Positions 1 to 7,906 of a stretch of DNA of 55,994 nucleotides are shown one piece after another. Every line of letters begins with the position of its first letter. Positions within the stretch are counted from its first letter, which is position 1. Made by a program: the position numbers and the translations under genes. The notes beneath the pieces were generated by a model. It worked only from the letters and a program-made list of their open reading frames with translations, was not told the origin of the DNA and searched no databases. The stretch covers positions 1-55,994 of the forward strand of contig CALWEX010000064.1 of assembly GCA_944377425.1 (NCBI GenBank). The letters run 5' to 3'. The stretch is from an uncultured Clostridia bacterium (GTDB taxonomy: Bacteria > Bacillota > Clostridia > Lachnospirales > Anaerotignaceae).

Positions 1-245
1 ATAGTGTATCATATGTAATGGGGGTGTTAAAGGGCAAAAGTACACTAATAATATTCGAAAGATATGCGAATTTAAAATATAGATATGGAAACAGAAATTT
101 TTGGTGCAGAGGGTATTATGTAGATACTGTAGGAAAAAATACAAAGAAAATACAAGAATACATACAAAACCAATTAAAAGAAGATTACATGGCAGACCAA
201 ATAAGTATAAAAGAATACATAGACCCGTTTACGGGTAATAAGTAA
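1..245 (+). CDS. tnpA: IS200/IS605-family transposase TnpA, 3' part only
   Basis: The reading frame is open at the left edge, so the gene begins outside the window; the first complete codon is at position 3. About 80 C-terminal residues are present. They match the C-terminal end of the Y1 HUH transposases of the IS200/IS605 group: an MGVLKGKS segment, then YRYGNRNFWCRGYYVDTVG with the family's GNRxFWxxGYYVDTVG pattern, then a helix (IQEYIQNQLKED) that in this family carries the catalytic Tyr, here probably in GYYVDT or EYI. These enzymes move single-stranded DNA by recognising hairpins at the element ends, and a hairpin-rich end follows directly. No tnpB is seen downstream. Family call is confident; whether the whole gene is intact cannot be judged. 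Confidence 0.85.
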   Translation, partial: SVSYVMGVLKGKSTLIIFERYANLKYRYGNRNFWCRGYYVDTVGKNTKKIQEYIQNQLKEDYMADQISIKEYIDPFTGNK

Positions 246-395
246 AAACAGGCAAATAAAAAAGCCGCTTTAAGCGGCTGTAGAGATAGTAGTGCAAATG
301 CCGGACATTCAGTGCGTCTTTAAGACGCGTGCAGGCAAAGGACCCTTATAGGGTTCAAGTCAAACCACCGGCTAAGCCGGTGGTTATGATTTTGT
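246..395 (+). mobile_element. Right end of the IS200/IS605-type element, with serial hairpins
   Basis: The tract after the tnpA stop holds several hairpins: 263-279 (7-bp stem AGCCGCT, loop TTA), 314-328 (GCGTCT stem, TTA core), 342-354 (short ACCC/GGGT stem) and 363-385 (10-bp perfect stem AACCACCGGC, loop TAA). IS200/IS605 elements end in subterminal imperfect palindromes recognised by TnpA, so the last hairpin is the likely right-end structure and the element should end shortly after it, around 386-400. The first hairpin may also terminate tnpA transcription. The exact cleavage site cannot be fixed without an empty-site comparison. Confidence 0.65.
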
Positions 396-501
396 TTTCG
401 TAAATAGCTTAAAATTTTACGTTCTCCCTCGCTTTTATTGCTAAATTGTGACAAATATAATAAAATAGTGTCATAAGTTATTTTGAAGGGAGTGGATTAA
501 A

Positions 502-2433
502 TTGAAAGAAAAGAAAAAAATTACGTTGTTAGTTATAGCAATATTTACATTATGTGTTTGTATGCCTACAATTTCATTTGCCGCTACAACAAACAGAATG
601 TCTAATAATGTGATAGGAAGCCAAGAAGATGTGTTGGCAGATGAAGCAAACGGAACAATCAAAGCACCAGTGCTTAGAATTTATGGTAAAGACCTTAATG
701 ATTTTACAGAGTTTTCAACAACTACAGAACAGACATTTGAGCTTGACCTTACAAATGCAGAATGGCTTGATGGGTTTGAGGGAGATAGCGCTGACGGAAA
801 GTTTATTGTAACAGACAGTGATGGTGACGAGTTAAACAATGGCAATGCTGTTCAAATAATTACAGGAATGGAAAATATAACCGTAACAAGGCTTAATAAC
901 GAGAGAATTATTATCAAAGGCAATGTAATTGACCAAATAACATCAGGAAAAGCAGAAGATAATGAAATTAGCATTGCTATGTATACAAGGCTTACAGATA
1001 ACGGTGATGCTTCTGTGACAATCAAACCAATGCGTTCAGTAATTTCATCAGGAACTTATAAAATTGCGACAGTAGCAGATGAAGGAACAGATATAAGTAT
1101 TGAAAAAAAAGTAAGTATCACAGCTTCCGGTGGAAAGCTTGCTAAGATAGTGATTAAAGAAGCAGGACCCAAAACTATAATGGGTGGAAGCATTAAGCTT
1201 AGACTTTCAGAAGGTTGGTATTTTAACGGAACACCAGAAATTTCAGTTTATCCGCTAAGTTTATCGAATTATATAACGCCTAATCAGTCTTTTGACAACG
1301 AATGTTTAATTACTGTTGCAGATGATTTTGGAGACCCAAATACTTTGTCTATAATATCAATTACAGCGCCAGTTAAATATGACAGTAATATAGTAAAATC
1401 AGGTGATATTTGCGAAATGGCCATTTTTGGTGCTGGAGTTGAGCGAACAACACTTGATGTGGCAAAAGCTACTGAATATGATATTGTATTTGAAGCTGAA
1501 GAAAATCCAATACCTATATTTTACCCAGGTGAAAATGATAAGAAAAAAGAAACTCTTAAAATGTATGTAGAAGAAACTCACAGCAATGTAATTTTAACTG
1601 ATAATAAAGGAACTATTACTTTGCCAGAAGAAGTGTATATTACTGGTTATAGAATAGAAAACTGTAGTGGGCTCCAAGAAGATATAACTTGTGAATTTGA
1701 AAAAAATATAATTACTTTTGATTTTGGTGGCGAAGAAAATAGAAGAAAAGGCGAAGAAATAAAGTTCGATATTTTATTTACCGTTTCTGTGGCGGCAGGA
1801 TTTAAAGGTGATATACAAGCGATTTTGGGTGGTGAAGCTTTCCCAATTACTGCAGACGAGCAGTATAAAGTTATTATTGGAAAAGTTAAATCTGAATCGA
1901 GCGGCGGTTCTTCATCTGGTGGAGGTTCTTCATCTTCTGCATCAATTTATACTATAACAAAGGCAGATATAACTAATGGTAATGTGTATTGTGATTTATC
2001 AAAAGCCAGAAAAGGAAACAAAGTTGAGTTTTTTGTATTACCTAACGAAGGATATAAAATAGCAAGTGTAAAGGTAATTGATAAAAACGGCAAAAAACTT
2101 GACCTTACTTTAAAAGACAGTGGCGTTTACAGTTTTGTAATGCCATCATCAAATGTAACTATAGACGTTGATTTTTTGACCATGTCTAATGTTGCTTTGC
2201 CATATAATGCACAAAATGAAATTATTAATGATAAAAAAACTGTATACTCAAAGCAGATATTTAATGATGTATATCAAAGCGATTGGTATTACGACCCTAT
2301 TATGTGGGCCGCTGAAAATGGTATAGTTTTAGGGTATGATGACGGAAGTTTTAGGCCAAATGAAAATATTACAAGAGCTGAAATGGTTATTATGCTTAAG
2401 AATTTTTATGATTTTCAATCTTCTTCTAAATGA
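502..2433 (+). CDS. Secreted surface protein with Ser/Gly linker, repeat domain and one C-terminal SLH domain
   Basis: A 643-residue exported protein. The TTG start at 502 follows a GAAGGGAGTGG ribosome-binding site; residues 1-28 form a signal peptide (KEKKK, hydrophobic core, cleavage near SFA-A). Residues about 30-460 are beta-rich sequence I do not recognise. A Ser/Gly linker (about 463-480) leads to a domain at about 484-563 resembling the divergent InlB B-repeat/bacterial repeat type (NEGYKIASVKV, then SFVMPSSNVTIDVDF). A single S-layer homology domain follows at about 588-636 (FNDV..DWYYDPIMWAAENGIVLGYDDGSFRPNENITRAEMV). SLH domains bind pyruvylated secondary cell-wall polymer; usually three are present, so one alone may bind weakly or act with a partner. 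A TATAAT box at 456-461 could serve as its -10. Confidence 0.8.
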   Translation: MKEKKKITLLVIAIFTLCVCMPTISFAATTNRMSNNVIGSQEDVLADEANGTIKAPVLRIYGKDLNDFTEFSTTTEQTFELDLTNAEWLDGFEGDSADGKFIVTDSDGDELNNGNAVQIITGMENITVTRLNNERIIIKGNVIDQITSGKAEDNEISIAMYTRLTDNGDASVTIKPMRSVISSGTYKIATVADEGTDISIEKKVSITASGGKLAKIVIKEAGPKTIMGGSIKLRLSEGWYFNGTPEISVYPLSLSNYITPNQSFDNECLITVADDFGDPNTLSIISITAPVKYDSNIVKSGDICEMAIFGAGVERTTLDVAKATEYDIVFEAEENPIPIFYPGENDKKKETLKMYVEETHSNVILTDNKGTITLPEEVYITGYRIENCSGLQEDITCEFEKNIITFDFGGEENRRKGEEIKFDILFTVSVAAGFKGDIQAILGGEAFPITADEQYKVIIGKVKSESSGGSSSGGGSSSSASIYTITKADITNGNVYCDLSKARKGNKVEFFVLPNEGYKIASVKVIDKNGKKLDLTLKDSGVYSFVMPSSNVTIDVDFLTMSNVALPYNAQNEIINDKKTVYSKQIFNDVYQSDWYYDPIMWAAENGIVLGYDDGSFRPNENITRAEMVIMLKNFYDFQSSSK

Positions 2434-2450
2434 TGTTAAAAGAATTATTA

Positions 2451-2486
2451 TAAGGGCTGAGTGTTTAACTCGCCCTTATTTTTATA
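2451..2486 (+). terminator. Rho-independent terminator after the SLH protein gene
   Basis: Stem TAAGGGC/GCCCTTA (2451-2457 with 2472-2478), extended by GAG/CTC, followed by a T-run. It lies 18 bp after the stop codon at 2433. Confidence 0.8.
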
Positions 2487-2920
2487 CTTTTTTAAAATTA
2501 GTTTATAAAAATAGTAGGACACTTTAAAGAAAAAGCCTTTAAAAATCAAGAATTTTCGTTAAAAAAATTTAATTTTTATTTACTTTCCCACTTTACAGAC
2601 CGTCCATACAGTGTTATGAGAGAAAAAAAGACAGATGAATTCTATATATTTGATGTAGAAAGTATTTCTCCTTATAAGACTAACTAAAGATTAAATATTG
2701 CTTATAAATATTGCAGAATATATTAGTGCGTTACTGGTTAATTAAAATATATCAAACAGATAAAACAACTGAGTGAACCAAGTTATGACAATGGTTTTAT
2801 TACAATAACAACTAAATATTTTCATTTTATTTGATTTATTTTTCAGAAGTTTTTAAACTATTTCTGAGGCTTGGGCTTTATGAGCATACACTGTTAAGCT
2901 AAGTAAAAATATAATAAGAA
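2487..2920. other. Non-coding, apparently decayed stretch
   Basis: No complete gene is visible here. A frame open from 2502 to 2687 encodes about 61 residues ending FYIFDVESISPYKTN and contains HFTDRPYSVMREKK. It reads like real protein sequence but has no ATG/GTG/TTG with a ribosome-binding site near its beginning; the first ATG is at 2616. I take it as a possible gene remnant of unknown family. From 2700 to 2920 the DNA is AT-rich with frequent stops in all frames. Confidence 0.4.
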
Positions 2921-2956
2921 AAAAATACGGCAGTCGGTTTTATATCGACTGCCGTG
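2921..2956 (-). terminator. Terminator of the tyrA-aroA-GDSL operon
   Basis: A perfect 10-bp inverted repeat (ACGGCAGTCG at 2927-2936, CGACTGCCGT at 2946-2955). On the minus strand the stem is followed by a T-rich tract, fitting a terminator 16 bp beyond the stop of the hydrolase gene. Confidence 0.85.
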
Positions 2957-2971
2957 TAAATTATTTATTAT

Positions 2972-3562
2972 TTATTCTTTATTTATAATATCTTCAATTA
3001 TATTTCCTATAAACTCACTTAAGTATATATAGCACTTTTCAGATAAATGACAGCCATCTTCTTGAAGAAAAGATTCCAAATTACCTTGGCTTACTTCTAA
3101 AATATACTTATTAAAATCCGCCAGTATGCAATTCTTATTTTGTGATAAATCCCGAACAGCATCGCAGTATGGAGCAAGACGTTTATTTGTTGTCCATGGC
3201 ATAAAAACCGTTTCATCTACAGGTGGAGGAGTAATAAGAATTATATGACATAGAGGTGATTTTTCCCGTATTCTGTCTATAATTATTTCTAAATTACTCT
3301 GAAATTCCTCTACAGTACGGTGGCTCCATTCTCCGGGAGCGCAGTCATTTGAACCAAAAAGTATTGTTGTTAAATATGGGCTAAAGTTCAAAACATCACG
3401 TTCCAGCCTTAAAACAGCCTCTCTAGTTGTATCACCGTTTACACCACTATTTATAATGCTTAATTTAGGAAAGCGTTTTTCAATAAGGTATGAAAGAGAG
3501 TCTTTTTTATAAACGCCATATCCATAAGTTAAGCTGTCACCGAAAAGTACAGCATTTTTCAT
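2972..3562 (-). CDS. SGNH/GDSL-family hydrolase
   Basis: A 196-residue cytoplasmic esterase/lipase-like enzyme of the SGNH superfamily. All four blocks are visible: GDSLTYG with nucleophile Ser10, the oxyanion Gly in NSGVNGD (Gly43), GSND with Asn72, and DGCHLS with Asp169 and His172. Length is usual for a single-domain member. The ATG start is supported by a GGAGG ribosome-binding site. No signal peptide is present. It lies 13 bp behind aroA in the same direction and is thus the last gene of the tyrA-aroA unit; the physical substrate cannot be inferred from sequence, and the link to aromatic synthesis may be only positional. Confidence 0.85.
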   Translation of the reverse strand: MKNAVLFGDSLTYGYGVYKKDSLSYLIEKRFPKLSIINSGVNGDTTREAVLRLERDVLNFSPYLTTILFGSNDCAPGEWSHRTVEEFQSNLEIIIDRIREKSPLCHIILITPPPVDETVFMPWTTNKRLAPYCDAVRDLSQNKNCILADFNKYILEVSQGNLESFLQEDGCHLSEKCYIYLSEFIGNIIEDIINKE

Positions 3563-3575
3563 AACAATACCTCCG

Positions 3576-4862
3576 TTACATCAGAGATTCCAAAAGCTCA
3601 AAATATCCCGGAAATGAAATATCAACGCACTGTGAGTCATTTATTTGAGTTTTTCCTTCAGCCATTAATCCGGCTATGGCGCAGGCCATGGCTATTCTGT
3701 GGTCGTTATGGCTTTCAGTAACGGCGCCTTTAAGTGAGCCAGTACCGTTAATTATCATGCCGTCATCAGTTTCTTTAATGTCAGCCCCCATTTTTGTAAG
3801 CTCCTCAACAACGGTTTTAATTCGGTTGCTTTCTTTAACTTTAAGCTCCTGTGCGTCTTTTATAATTGTTGTGCCTTGAGCAAAACAAGCCGCAACGGCT
3901 ATAATAGGTATTTCGTCTATTAAACGTGGTATTATATCGCCGCCTATAACGGTGCCTTTAAGTTTTGAATATCTAACAGTAATATCAGCTGTAGCTTCGC
4001 CGCAAACTGTCATTTCGTTTGAGAAAGTAATGTCAGCCCCCATTTTTAAGTAAATATCTGTTATTCCTGTTCTTGTAGGATTTACGCCTACATTTTTTAT
4101 TGTTATAACACTGTCAGGGCAAATTAAGCCGGCTGTTATAAAGTATGCCGCCGATGAAATATCAGCAGGAACGGTTATGTCGTGTGCATAAAGTTCCGGA
4201 ACGGGTGTGCATATAATTCTGTTGCCAACATGCTTTATGTTTGCACCTAAATAATTAAGCATAATTTCTGTATGGTCTCTTGTAGGCTCTGGCTCTATTA
4301 CTGTTGTTTCACCTTTAGCATACATTGCCGCAAGGAGTATTGCGCTTTTAACCTGTGCGCTGGCAACTGGAAGTTTATACTCAATGGCATTTAATTTACT
4401 GCCGTTTATGTGAAGGGGAGCGCAGAGTTTACCGTTTTTATCTGTTCCGCTAATGTTGGCACCCATTAATGAAAGGGGTATGCTTACTCTGTCCATAGGG
4501 CGCTTTTGTATTGATTCATCACCGGTTATATCGCATGAAAAATCCTGAGCAGACAGTATACCTGTCATAAGGCGCAGAGTTGTGCCGCTGTTACCTACAT
4601 ACAAAGTTTCGTTTGGCTTTGAAAGACCATAAAGGCCTTTGCCATTAACTGTAACATTAGTATCGTTTATTTCTATATCTATACCCATTTTTCTAAAACA
4701 GCTTACTGTTGAAAGACAGTCTTCGCCTGTTAAAAAGCCGGAAATATGTGTTGTGCCTTTTGAAAGGGCACCAAGCATAATTGACCTGTGTGATATGGAT
4801 TTATCACCAGGAACGGTAATTGTACCGTTTAGATTTGAAGCTTTATTTATAATTCTGTTCAA
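3576..4862 (-). CDS. aroA: 3-phosphoshikimate 1-carboxyvinyltransferase (EPSP synthase)
   Basis: Catalyses transfer of the enolpyruvyl group of PEP to shikimate-3-phosphate, the sixth step of the shikimate pathway. The 428-residue length is typical. Seen: the N-terminal PGDKSISHR (Lys21, Ser22, Arg26) phosphate-binding segment, GNSGTTLRL at 90-98, PEPTRDHTE, the RLIDEIP segment carrying the catalytic Asp, KVKESNRI and DHRIAMA near the C terminus. The start is TTG, preceded by a GGCGGTG tract. The Gly in the GNSGTT loop is unaltered, so no glyphosate-insensitivity change of the usual kind is evident. It lies 16 bp after tyrA and is followed by the GDSL hydrolase; the three are probably co-transcribed. 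Confidence 0.95.
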   Translation of the reverse strand: MNRIINKASNLNGTITVPGDKSISHRSIMLGALSKGTTHISGFLTGEDCLSTVSCFRKMGIDIEINDTNVTVNGKGLYGLSKPNETLYVGNSGTTLRLMTGILSAQDFSCDITGDESIQKRPMDRVSIPLSLMGANISGTDKNGKLCAPLHINGSKLNAIEYKLPVASAQVKSAILLAAMYAKGETTVIEPEPTRDHTEIMLNYLGANIKHVGNRIICTPVPELYAHDITVPADISSAAYFITAGLICPDSVITIKNVGVNPTRTGITDIYLKMGADITFSNEMTVCGEATADITVRYSKLKGTVIGGDIIPRLIDEIPIIAVAACFAQGTTIIKDAQELKVKESNRIKTVVEELTKMGADIKETDDGMIINGTGSLKGAVTESHNDHRIAMACAIAGLMAEGKTQINDSQCVDISFPGYFELLESLM

Positions 4863-4878
4863 TATAATACACCGCCTG

Positions 4879-5994
4879 TCAGTCTTTAATTTGTACTTCG
4901 TAATTCATTTCCTTAAGTAAAGTTATACTTCTTTGCCTTTGCTCCTCACTGTCGAATGAAACGTATAAAACACCGTTTTCTCTTTCTCTGTTGTTTACAA
5001 TGGACATATTTTTAATGTTTATGTTGTTGCTGGATAAAAGCACAGCTATTATGGCTATTGAGCCCGGCTTATCCAGTACATCTATTACTATTTCATAACG
5101 CTTTATAAAGCTTCCCGGAGTAATATTTGAGAAAGAATCACGGTAAAGCCTAGCTTCGTCAAAAAAGTCGTGTACGCCGGTATGCTCGTTTTGCATTAAA
5201 CTGTCTTTAAGCCGTTTAACAACACTTTCTAATGAAGTAAGAACGTTAAATATTTGTTCTTTGTTTTCAAAGCATATACTTTCCCACATATCCGGGTTTG
5301 ATGAAGCTATTCTTGTTATATCTTTAAATCCTCCAGCAGCTATTTTATGCATATGCCCCTGAGGTGTATCAAGAAGCTTAACGTTATTGCACAGTGATGA
5401 AGCTATAATCTGAGGCACATGGCTTATAGAGGCTACTATATAATCGTGCTCATAAGGTGAAACCATAACCGGTATAGCGCCTATTTTTTTAACTGCCTCA
5501 TAAAACTCGTTTACTTTATCTTCTGGAACATCATCGTCAGGCGTAATTATGTAATAAGCGTTCTCAAAAAGATGCTCTTTTGAGGCACTGTACCTGTATT
5601 TTTCAGAGCCTGTCATAGGGTGTCCGCCTATATAGCATATTTTTTGAGGCATTGCCTTTATTCTGTCATAAATTTTGCCTTTTGTACTGCCTACATCCGT
5701 TATAACACAGCCATCTTTAATAAAAGGCAGCAGCTCTTTAACATAAGAGCATATTAAGCTGACCGGTGTGCATATAAATATTATATCGCATTGATTGAAC
5801 TTAAAGTCAACGGATGTTGTGTATTCGTCTATAACGCCTTCATCATAAGCCTGTTTTAAAACATCTTCATTATGATTATACGCTATTATTTTTTTAACCC
5901 CAACTCTGTTTCTGAAGGCTTTGGCTAAAGAGCCGCCTATGAGCCCTAATCCTATAATGCCTATTGTATTATACAAAACACTCAATCCTTCCAA
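4879..5994 (-). CDS. tyrA: Prephenate dehydrogenase with C-terminal ACT domain
   Basis: Oxidative decarboxylation of prephenate to 4-hydroxyphenylpyruvate on the tyrosine branch. The N-terminal Rossmann fold shows GLGLIGGS (about 15-22); GGHPMTGSEK and SHVPQIIASSL follow, the latter holding the family's catalytic His, and GGFKDITRIASSNPDMW is highly typical. Residues about 295-370 form an ACT domain, which in this family senses tyrosine. The frame opens at TTG 5994, but the GGAAGGA ribosome-binding site (5992-5986) lies inside that extension and favours TTG at 5976 (MYNTIGIIG), 9 nt downstream. First gene of the tyrA-aroA-hydrolase unit, under the promoter at 6032-6061. Confidence 0.93.
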   Translation of the reverse strand: MEGLSVLYNTIGIIGLGLIGGSLAKAFRNRVGVKKIIAYNHNEDVLKQAYDEGVIDEYTTSVDFKFNQCDIIFICTPVSLICSYVKELLPFIKDGCVITDVGSTKGKIYDRIKAMPQKICYIGGHPMTGSEKYRYSASKEHLFENAYYIITPDDDVPEDKVNEFYEAVKKIGAIPVMVSPYEHDYIVASISHVPQIIASSLCNNVKLLDTPQGHMHKIAAGGFKDITRIASSNPDMWESICFENKEQIFNVLTSLESVVKRLKDSLMQNEHTGVHDFFDEARLYRDSFSNITPGSFIKRYEIVIDVLDKPGSIAIIAVLLSSNNINIKNMSIVNNRERENGVLYVSFDSEEQRQRSITLLKEMNYEVQIKD

Positions 5995-6031
5995 AAGGTT
6001 ATTGCGCTTTAAAGCGATAAAATCAACATTG

Positions 6032-6061
6032 ATTTTACCACTGAAATACTAAATATGTCAA
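6032..6061 (-). promoter_or_regulatory. Sigma-A promoter of tyrA with a dyad over the -10 box
   Basis: On the minus strand: TTGACA (6061-6056), 18-nt spacer, TAAAAT (6037-6032). A perfect inverted repeat AAAATCAA-CA-TTGATTTT (6019-6036) covers the -10 and start region, the usual position of a repressor operator. A second 12-bp palindrome CGCTTTAAAGCG sits at 6005-6016 in the leader. Promoter match is good; operator function is inference. Confidence 0.65.
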
Positions 6062-6071
6062 TTAATAAGGA

Positions 6072-6803
6072 TTATAACGGTCTTGATTCCTGTTGGCAAG
6101 TGAGTTTTCCGGCAAACTCACGTTTGTTCTGTCGGCTTACAAGGGCGGTTTTATTGCAGCCATAAAAATATATCTCCCAAGCCGGAAGGGTTTTATCTAT
6201 TCTCAGTATGTTTTCTGTATTAATTATATAAGAGCGATGGCAGCGATATAGGGAAGTATTGGCAGTAAAAGATTCTATCTCTTTTAAAGTAAAGGGCAGA
6301 CGGAAAGAACCGTCTGTTGTGTGTATTACACTGCCATGGCCAAGGGATTCAAAAAACAGCACATAGTCTGTTTTAAGCCTTAAAAAGTCAGACGAGTTAT
6401 TAAGCGTAATAAAAGAATTTGAGTTTGGTGAGGAAAGAAAAAAGCTTATGTCATGGTTTATAAGGTCGTTTATGTATTTAAATGAATTTTTGCTAAGGGG
6501 CAGTCTTATGTGATAAAGAAAGCTGTAGCCTTTTAAATCTTCATTAAAACCTTTTGAATAGTTTAAAACGGCAATAGGCGTGAATTTATATAAACAGTTG
6601 TTTTTTATTGCTTTAATCATTCTTATGCTGTCATAACATTCTGCTGAAACCATTATAAAAAAGTTAATTCTTATAGTTCTGCTTATTATCTCGGCCTGAA
6701 GAATGTCATCAGCTAAAATTACAGTCCTGTAACTGCCTTTTAAAAAACTGTCTATCTCGTTTTTCATATTTTCGTCGCGGCAGACAATAAGTATTTTATA
6801 CAT
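6072..6803 (-). CDS. LytTR-family transcriptional regulator with degenerate receiver domain
   Basis: A 243-residue regulator. Residues about 140-234 form a LytTR DNA-binding domain, with YVLFFES, IESFTANTSLYRCHRSYIINTENI and an SRQNKREF end, all characteristic. Residues 1-118 have the fold pattern of a response-regulator receiver (MYKILIV start, alternating strands and helices) but lack its chemistry: the expected phospho-Asp position in FIMVSAEC (about 52-53) is Val/Ser, the acidic pair is CRDE with only part retained, the switch Thr region reads AVLNYS, and the Lys-Pro motif is RLP. It therefore probably does not take phosphate. No kinase gene is adjacent. It is divergent from spoIIIAA, and its own promoter carries a perfect dyad, which suggests autoregulation or control by another repressor. 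Confidence 0.85.
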   Translation of the reverse strand: MYKILIVCRDENMKNEIDSFLKGSYRTVILADDILQAEIISRTIRINFFIMVSAECYDSIRMIKAIKNNCLYKFTPIAVLNYSKGFNEDLKGYSFLYHIRLPLSKNSFKYINDLINHDISFFLSSPNSNSFITLNNSSDFLRLKTDYVLFFESLGHGSVIHTTDGSFRLPFTLKEIESFTANTSLYRCHRSYIINTENILRIDKTLPAWEIYFYGCNKTALVSRQNKREFAGKLTCQQESRPL

Positions 6804-6837
6804 CTAACTCACCTCGTGGAACAAATAAATCTTTTAT

Positions 6838-6857
6838 AGAAGATTTTGTAATCTTCT
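6838..6857. promoter_or_regulatory. Perfect dyad in the LytTR gene promoter region
   Basis: AGAAGATT-TTGT-AATCTTCT, 8-bp arms. On the minus strand it lies immediately downstream of a TATAAT box (in the segment 6858-6872) and upstream of the LytTR start at 6803, so it could be an operator or a hairpin at the mRNA 5' end. LytTR proteins usually bind direct repeats, so the binding factor may be another protein. Confidence 0.45.
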
Positions 6858-6912
6858 GTACAATTATATCACATTATAACACAAAATTAAACTCTAATTA
6901 CAAATCGTGCAG

Positions 6913-6941
6913 GGATATTTTACCTTTACTAGGCATATTTT
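6913..6941 (+). promoter_or_regulatory. Candidate sigma-E promoter of the spoIIIA operon
   Basis: GGATATT (6913-6919), 14-nt spacer, CATATTTT (6934-6941) resembles the sigma-E pattern of ATATT at -35 and CATACAAT at -10. In Bacillus subtilis the spoIIIA operon is sigma-E dependent, which supports the reading. It ends only 20 bp before the ATG, giving a very short leader that still includes GGGAGGG. Not tested computationally. Confidence 0.4.
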
Positions 6942-6961
6942 TAAACTATGGGAGGGAGAAT

Positions 6962-7906
6962 ATGAGTATAAAGGACGAGATTATATTTTCTTCCGGCGGA
7001 AGGATAAGAGATACATTAAATTTAATTGGCAATGATGAATTTGAGCACTTTGAGGAGCTGCGGTTTAGGACAGGCTGTCCGGCTTTTGTTAAAAAAAGCA
7101 ATGGAGAGCTTTTTATTAATACAAACGGCAACATTACCAAAAGACCTGTAAATAGTTTTGTGCCTGAAAAAGAAGATATAGACACTTTTATAAGGCTTTT
7201 AAGCGGTTATTCCGTTTATGCATTTGAGGAAGAAATAAAAAACGGTTTTATAACAGTACAAGGTGGCCACAGGATAGGCATAACCGGAAGAACAGTTTTA
7301 AAAGATGGAAAAATAAACTCATTAACTGATTTTTCTGGAATAAATATAAGAATATCCCACCAAATAAAAGGCTGTGGAGAAAATATTCTGCCATACCTGT
7401 TTAATGGCCAAGAGGTGTTTAGTACAGTTATTATTTCTCCGCCTGGAGAGGGCAAAACAACACTTTTAAGAGATTTAATAAGGCTTTTAAGCCTTAAGGG
7501 TAAAAATGTATCTGTTGCAGACGAGCGTGGGGAAATAGCCGGCTCATTTAACGGCATAGCCGGAAATGATTTAGGCACTCATACAGATATTATGGACGGA
7601 TGCCCTAAAAACGAAGGCATGCTTATGCTTTTAAGAAGTATGTCGCCAGATGTTATTGCAGTGGACGAGCTGGGAGGGTATGAAGAAATACGCTCTGTGG
7701 AACTGATATTAACATCAGGTGTAAGTTTTTTATGTACTGTACACGGAAGTGATATGCAGGATGCTATAAACCGCGCCGGAATGGAAAAAAGTCTCTGCAT
7801 GGCGTATTTTAAACGTTTTATAGAGCTTAAAAGGTCTCAAAATCATATTAATGCTGTAATACGTGATGAAAGCGGAAGGGTTATAGGAAATGAGGCGATA
7901 AGATGA
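6962..7906 (+). CDS. spoIIIAA: Stage III sporulation protein AA (secretion ATPase)
   Basis: ATPase of the SpoIIIA-SpoIIQ channel linking mother cell and forespore, needed for late forespore (sigma-G) gene expression. 314 residues, usual for the family. Walker A is PPGEGKTT at about 160-167, followed by SVADERGE and a Walker B-like DVIAVDELGG; FLCTVHG is also typical of this VirB11-like family. Start ATG with a strong GGGAGGG ribosome-binding site. Its stop overlaps the start of spoIIIAB by 4 bp (ATGA), indicating translational coupling. First gene of an eight-gene operon. Confidence 0.97.
   Translation: MSIKDEIIFSSGGRIRDTLNLIGNDEFEHFEELRFRTGCPAFVKKSNGELFINTNGNITKRPVNSFVPEKEDIDTFIRLLSGYSVYAFEEEIKNGFITVQGGHRIGITGRTVLKDGKINSLTDFSGINIRISHQIKGCGENILPYLFNGQEVFSTVIISPPGEGKTTLLRDLIRLLSLKGKNVSVADERGEIAGSFNGIAGNDLGTHTDIMDGCPKNEGMLMLLRSMSPDVIAVDELGGYEEIRSVELILTSGVSFLCTVHGSDMQDAINRAGMEKSLCMAYFKRFIELKRSQNHINAVIRDESGRVIGNEAIR

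Noticed and set aside
4940..4965. 0A-box-like TGTCGAA within tyrA
   Set aside because: Inside coding sequence, away from any promoter; expected by chance for a 7-mer.
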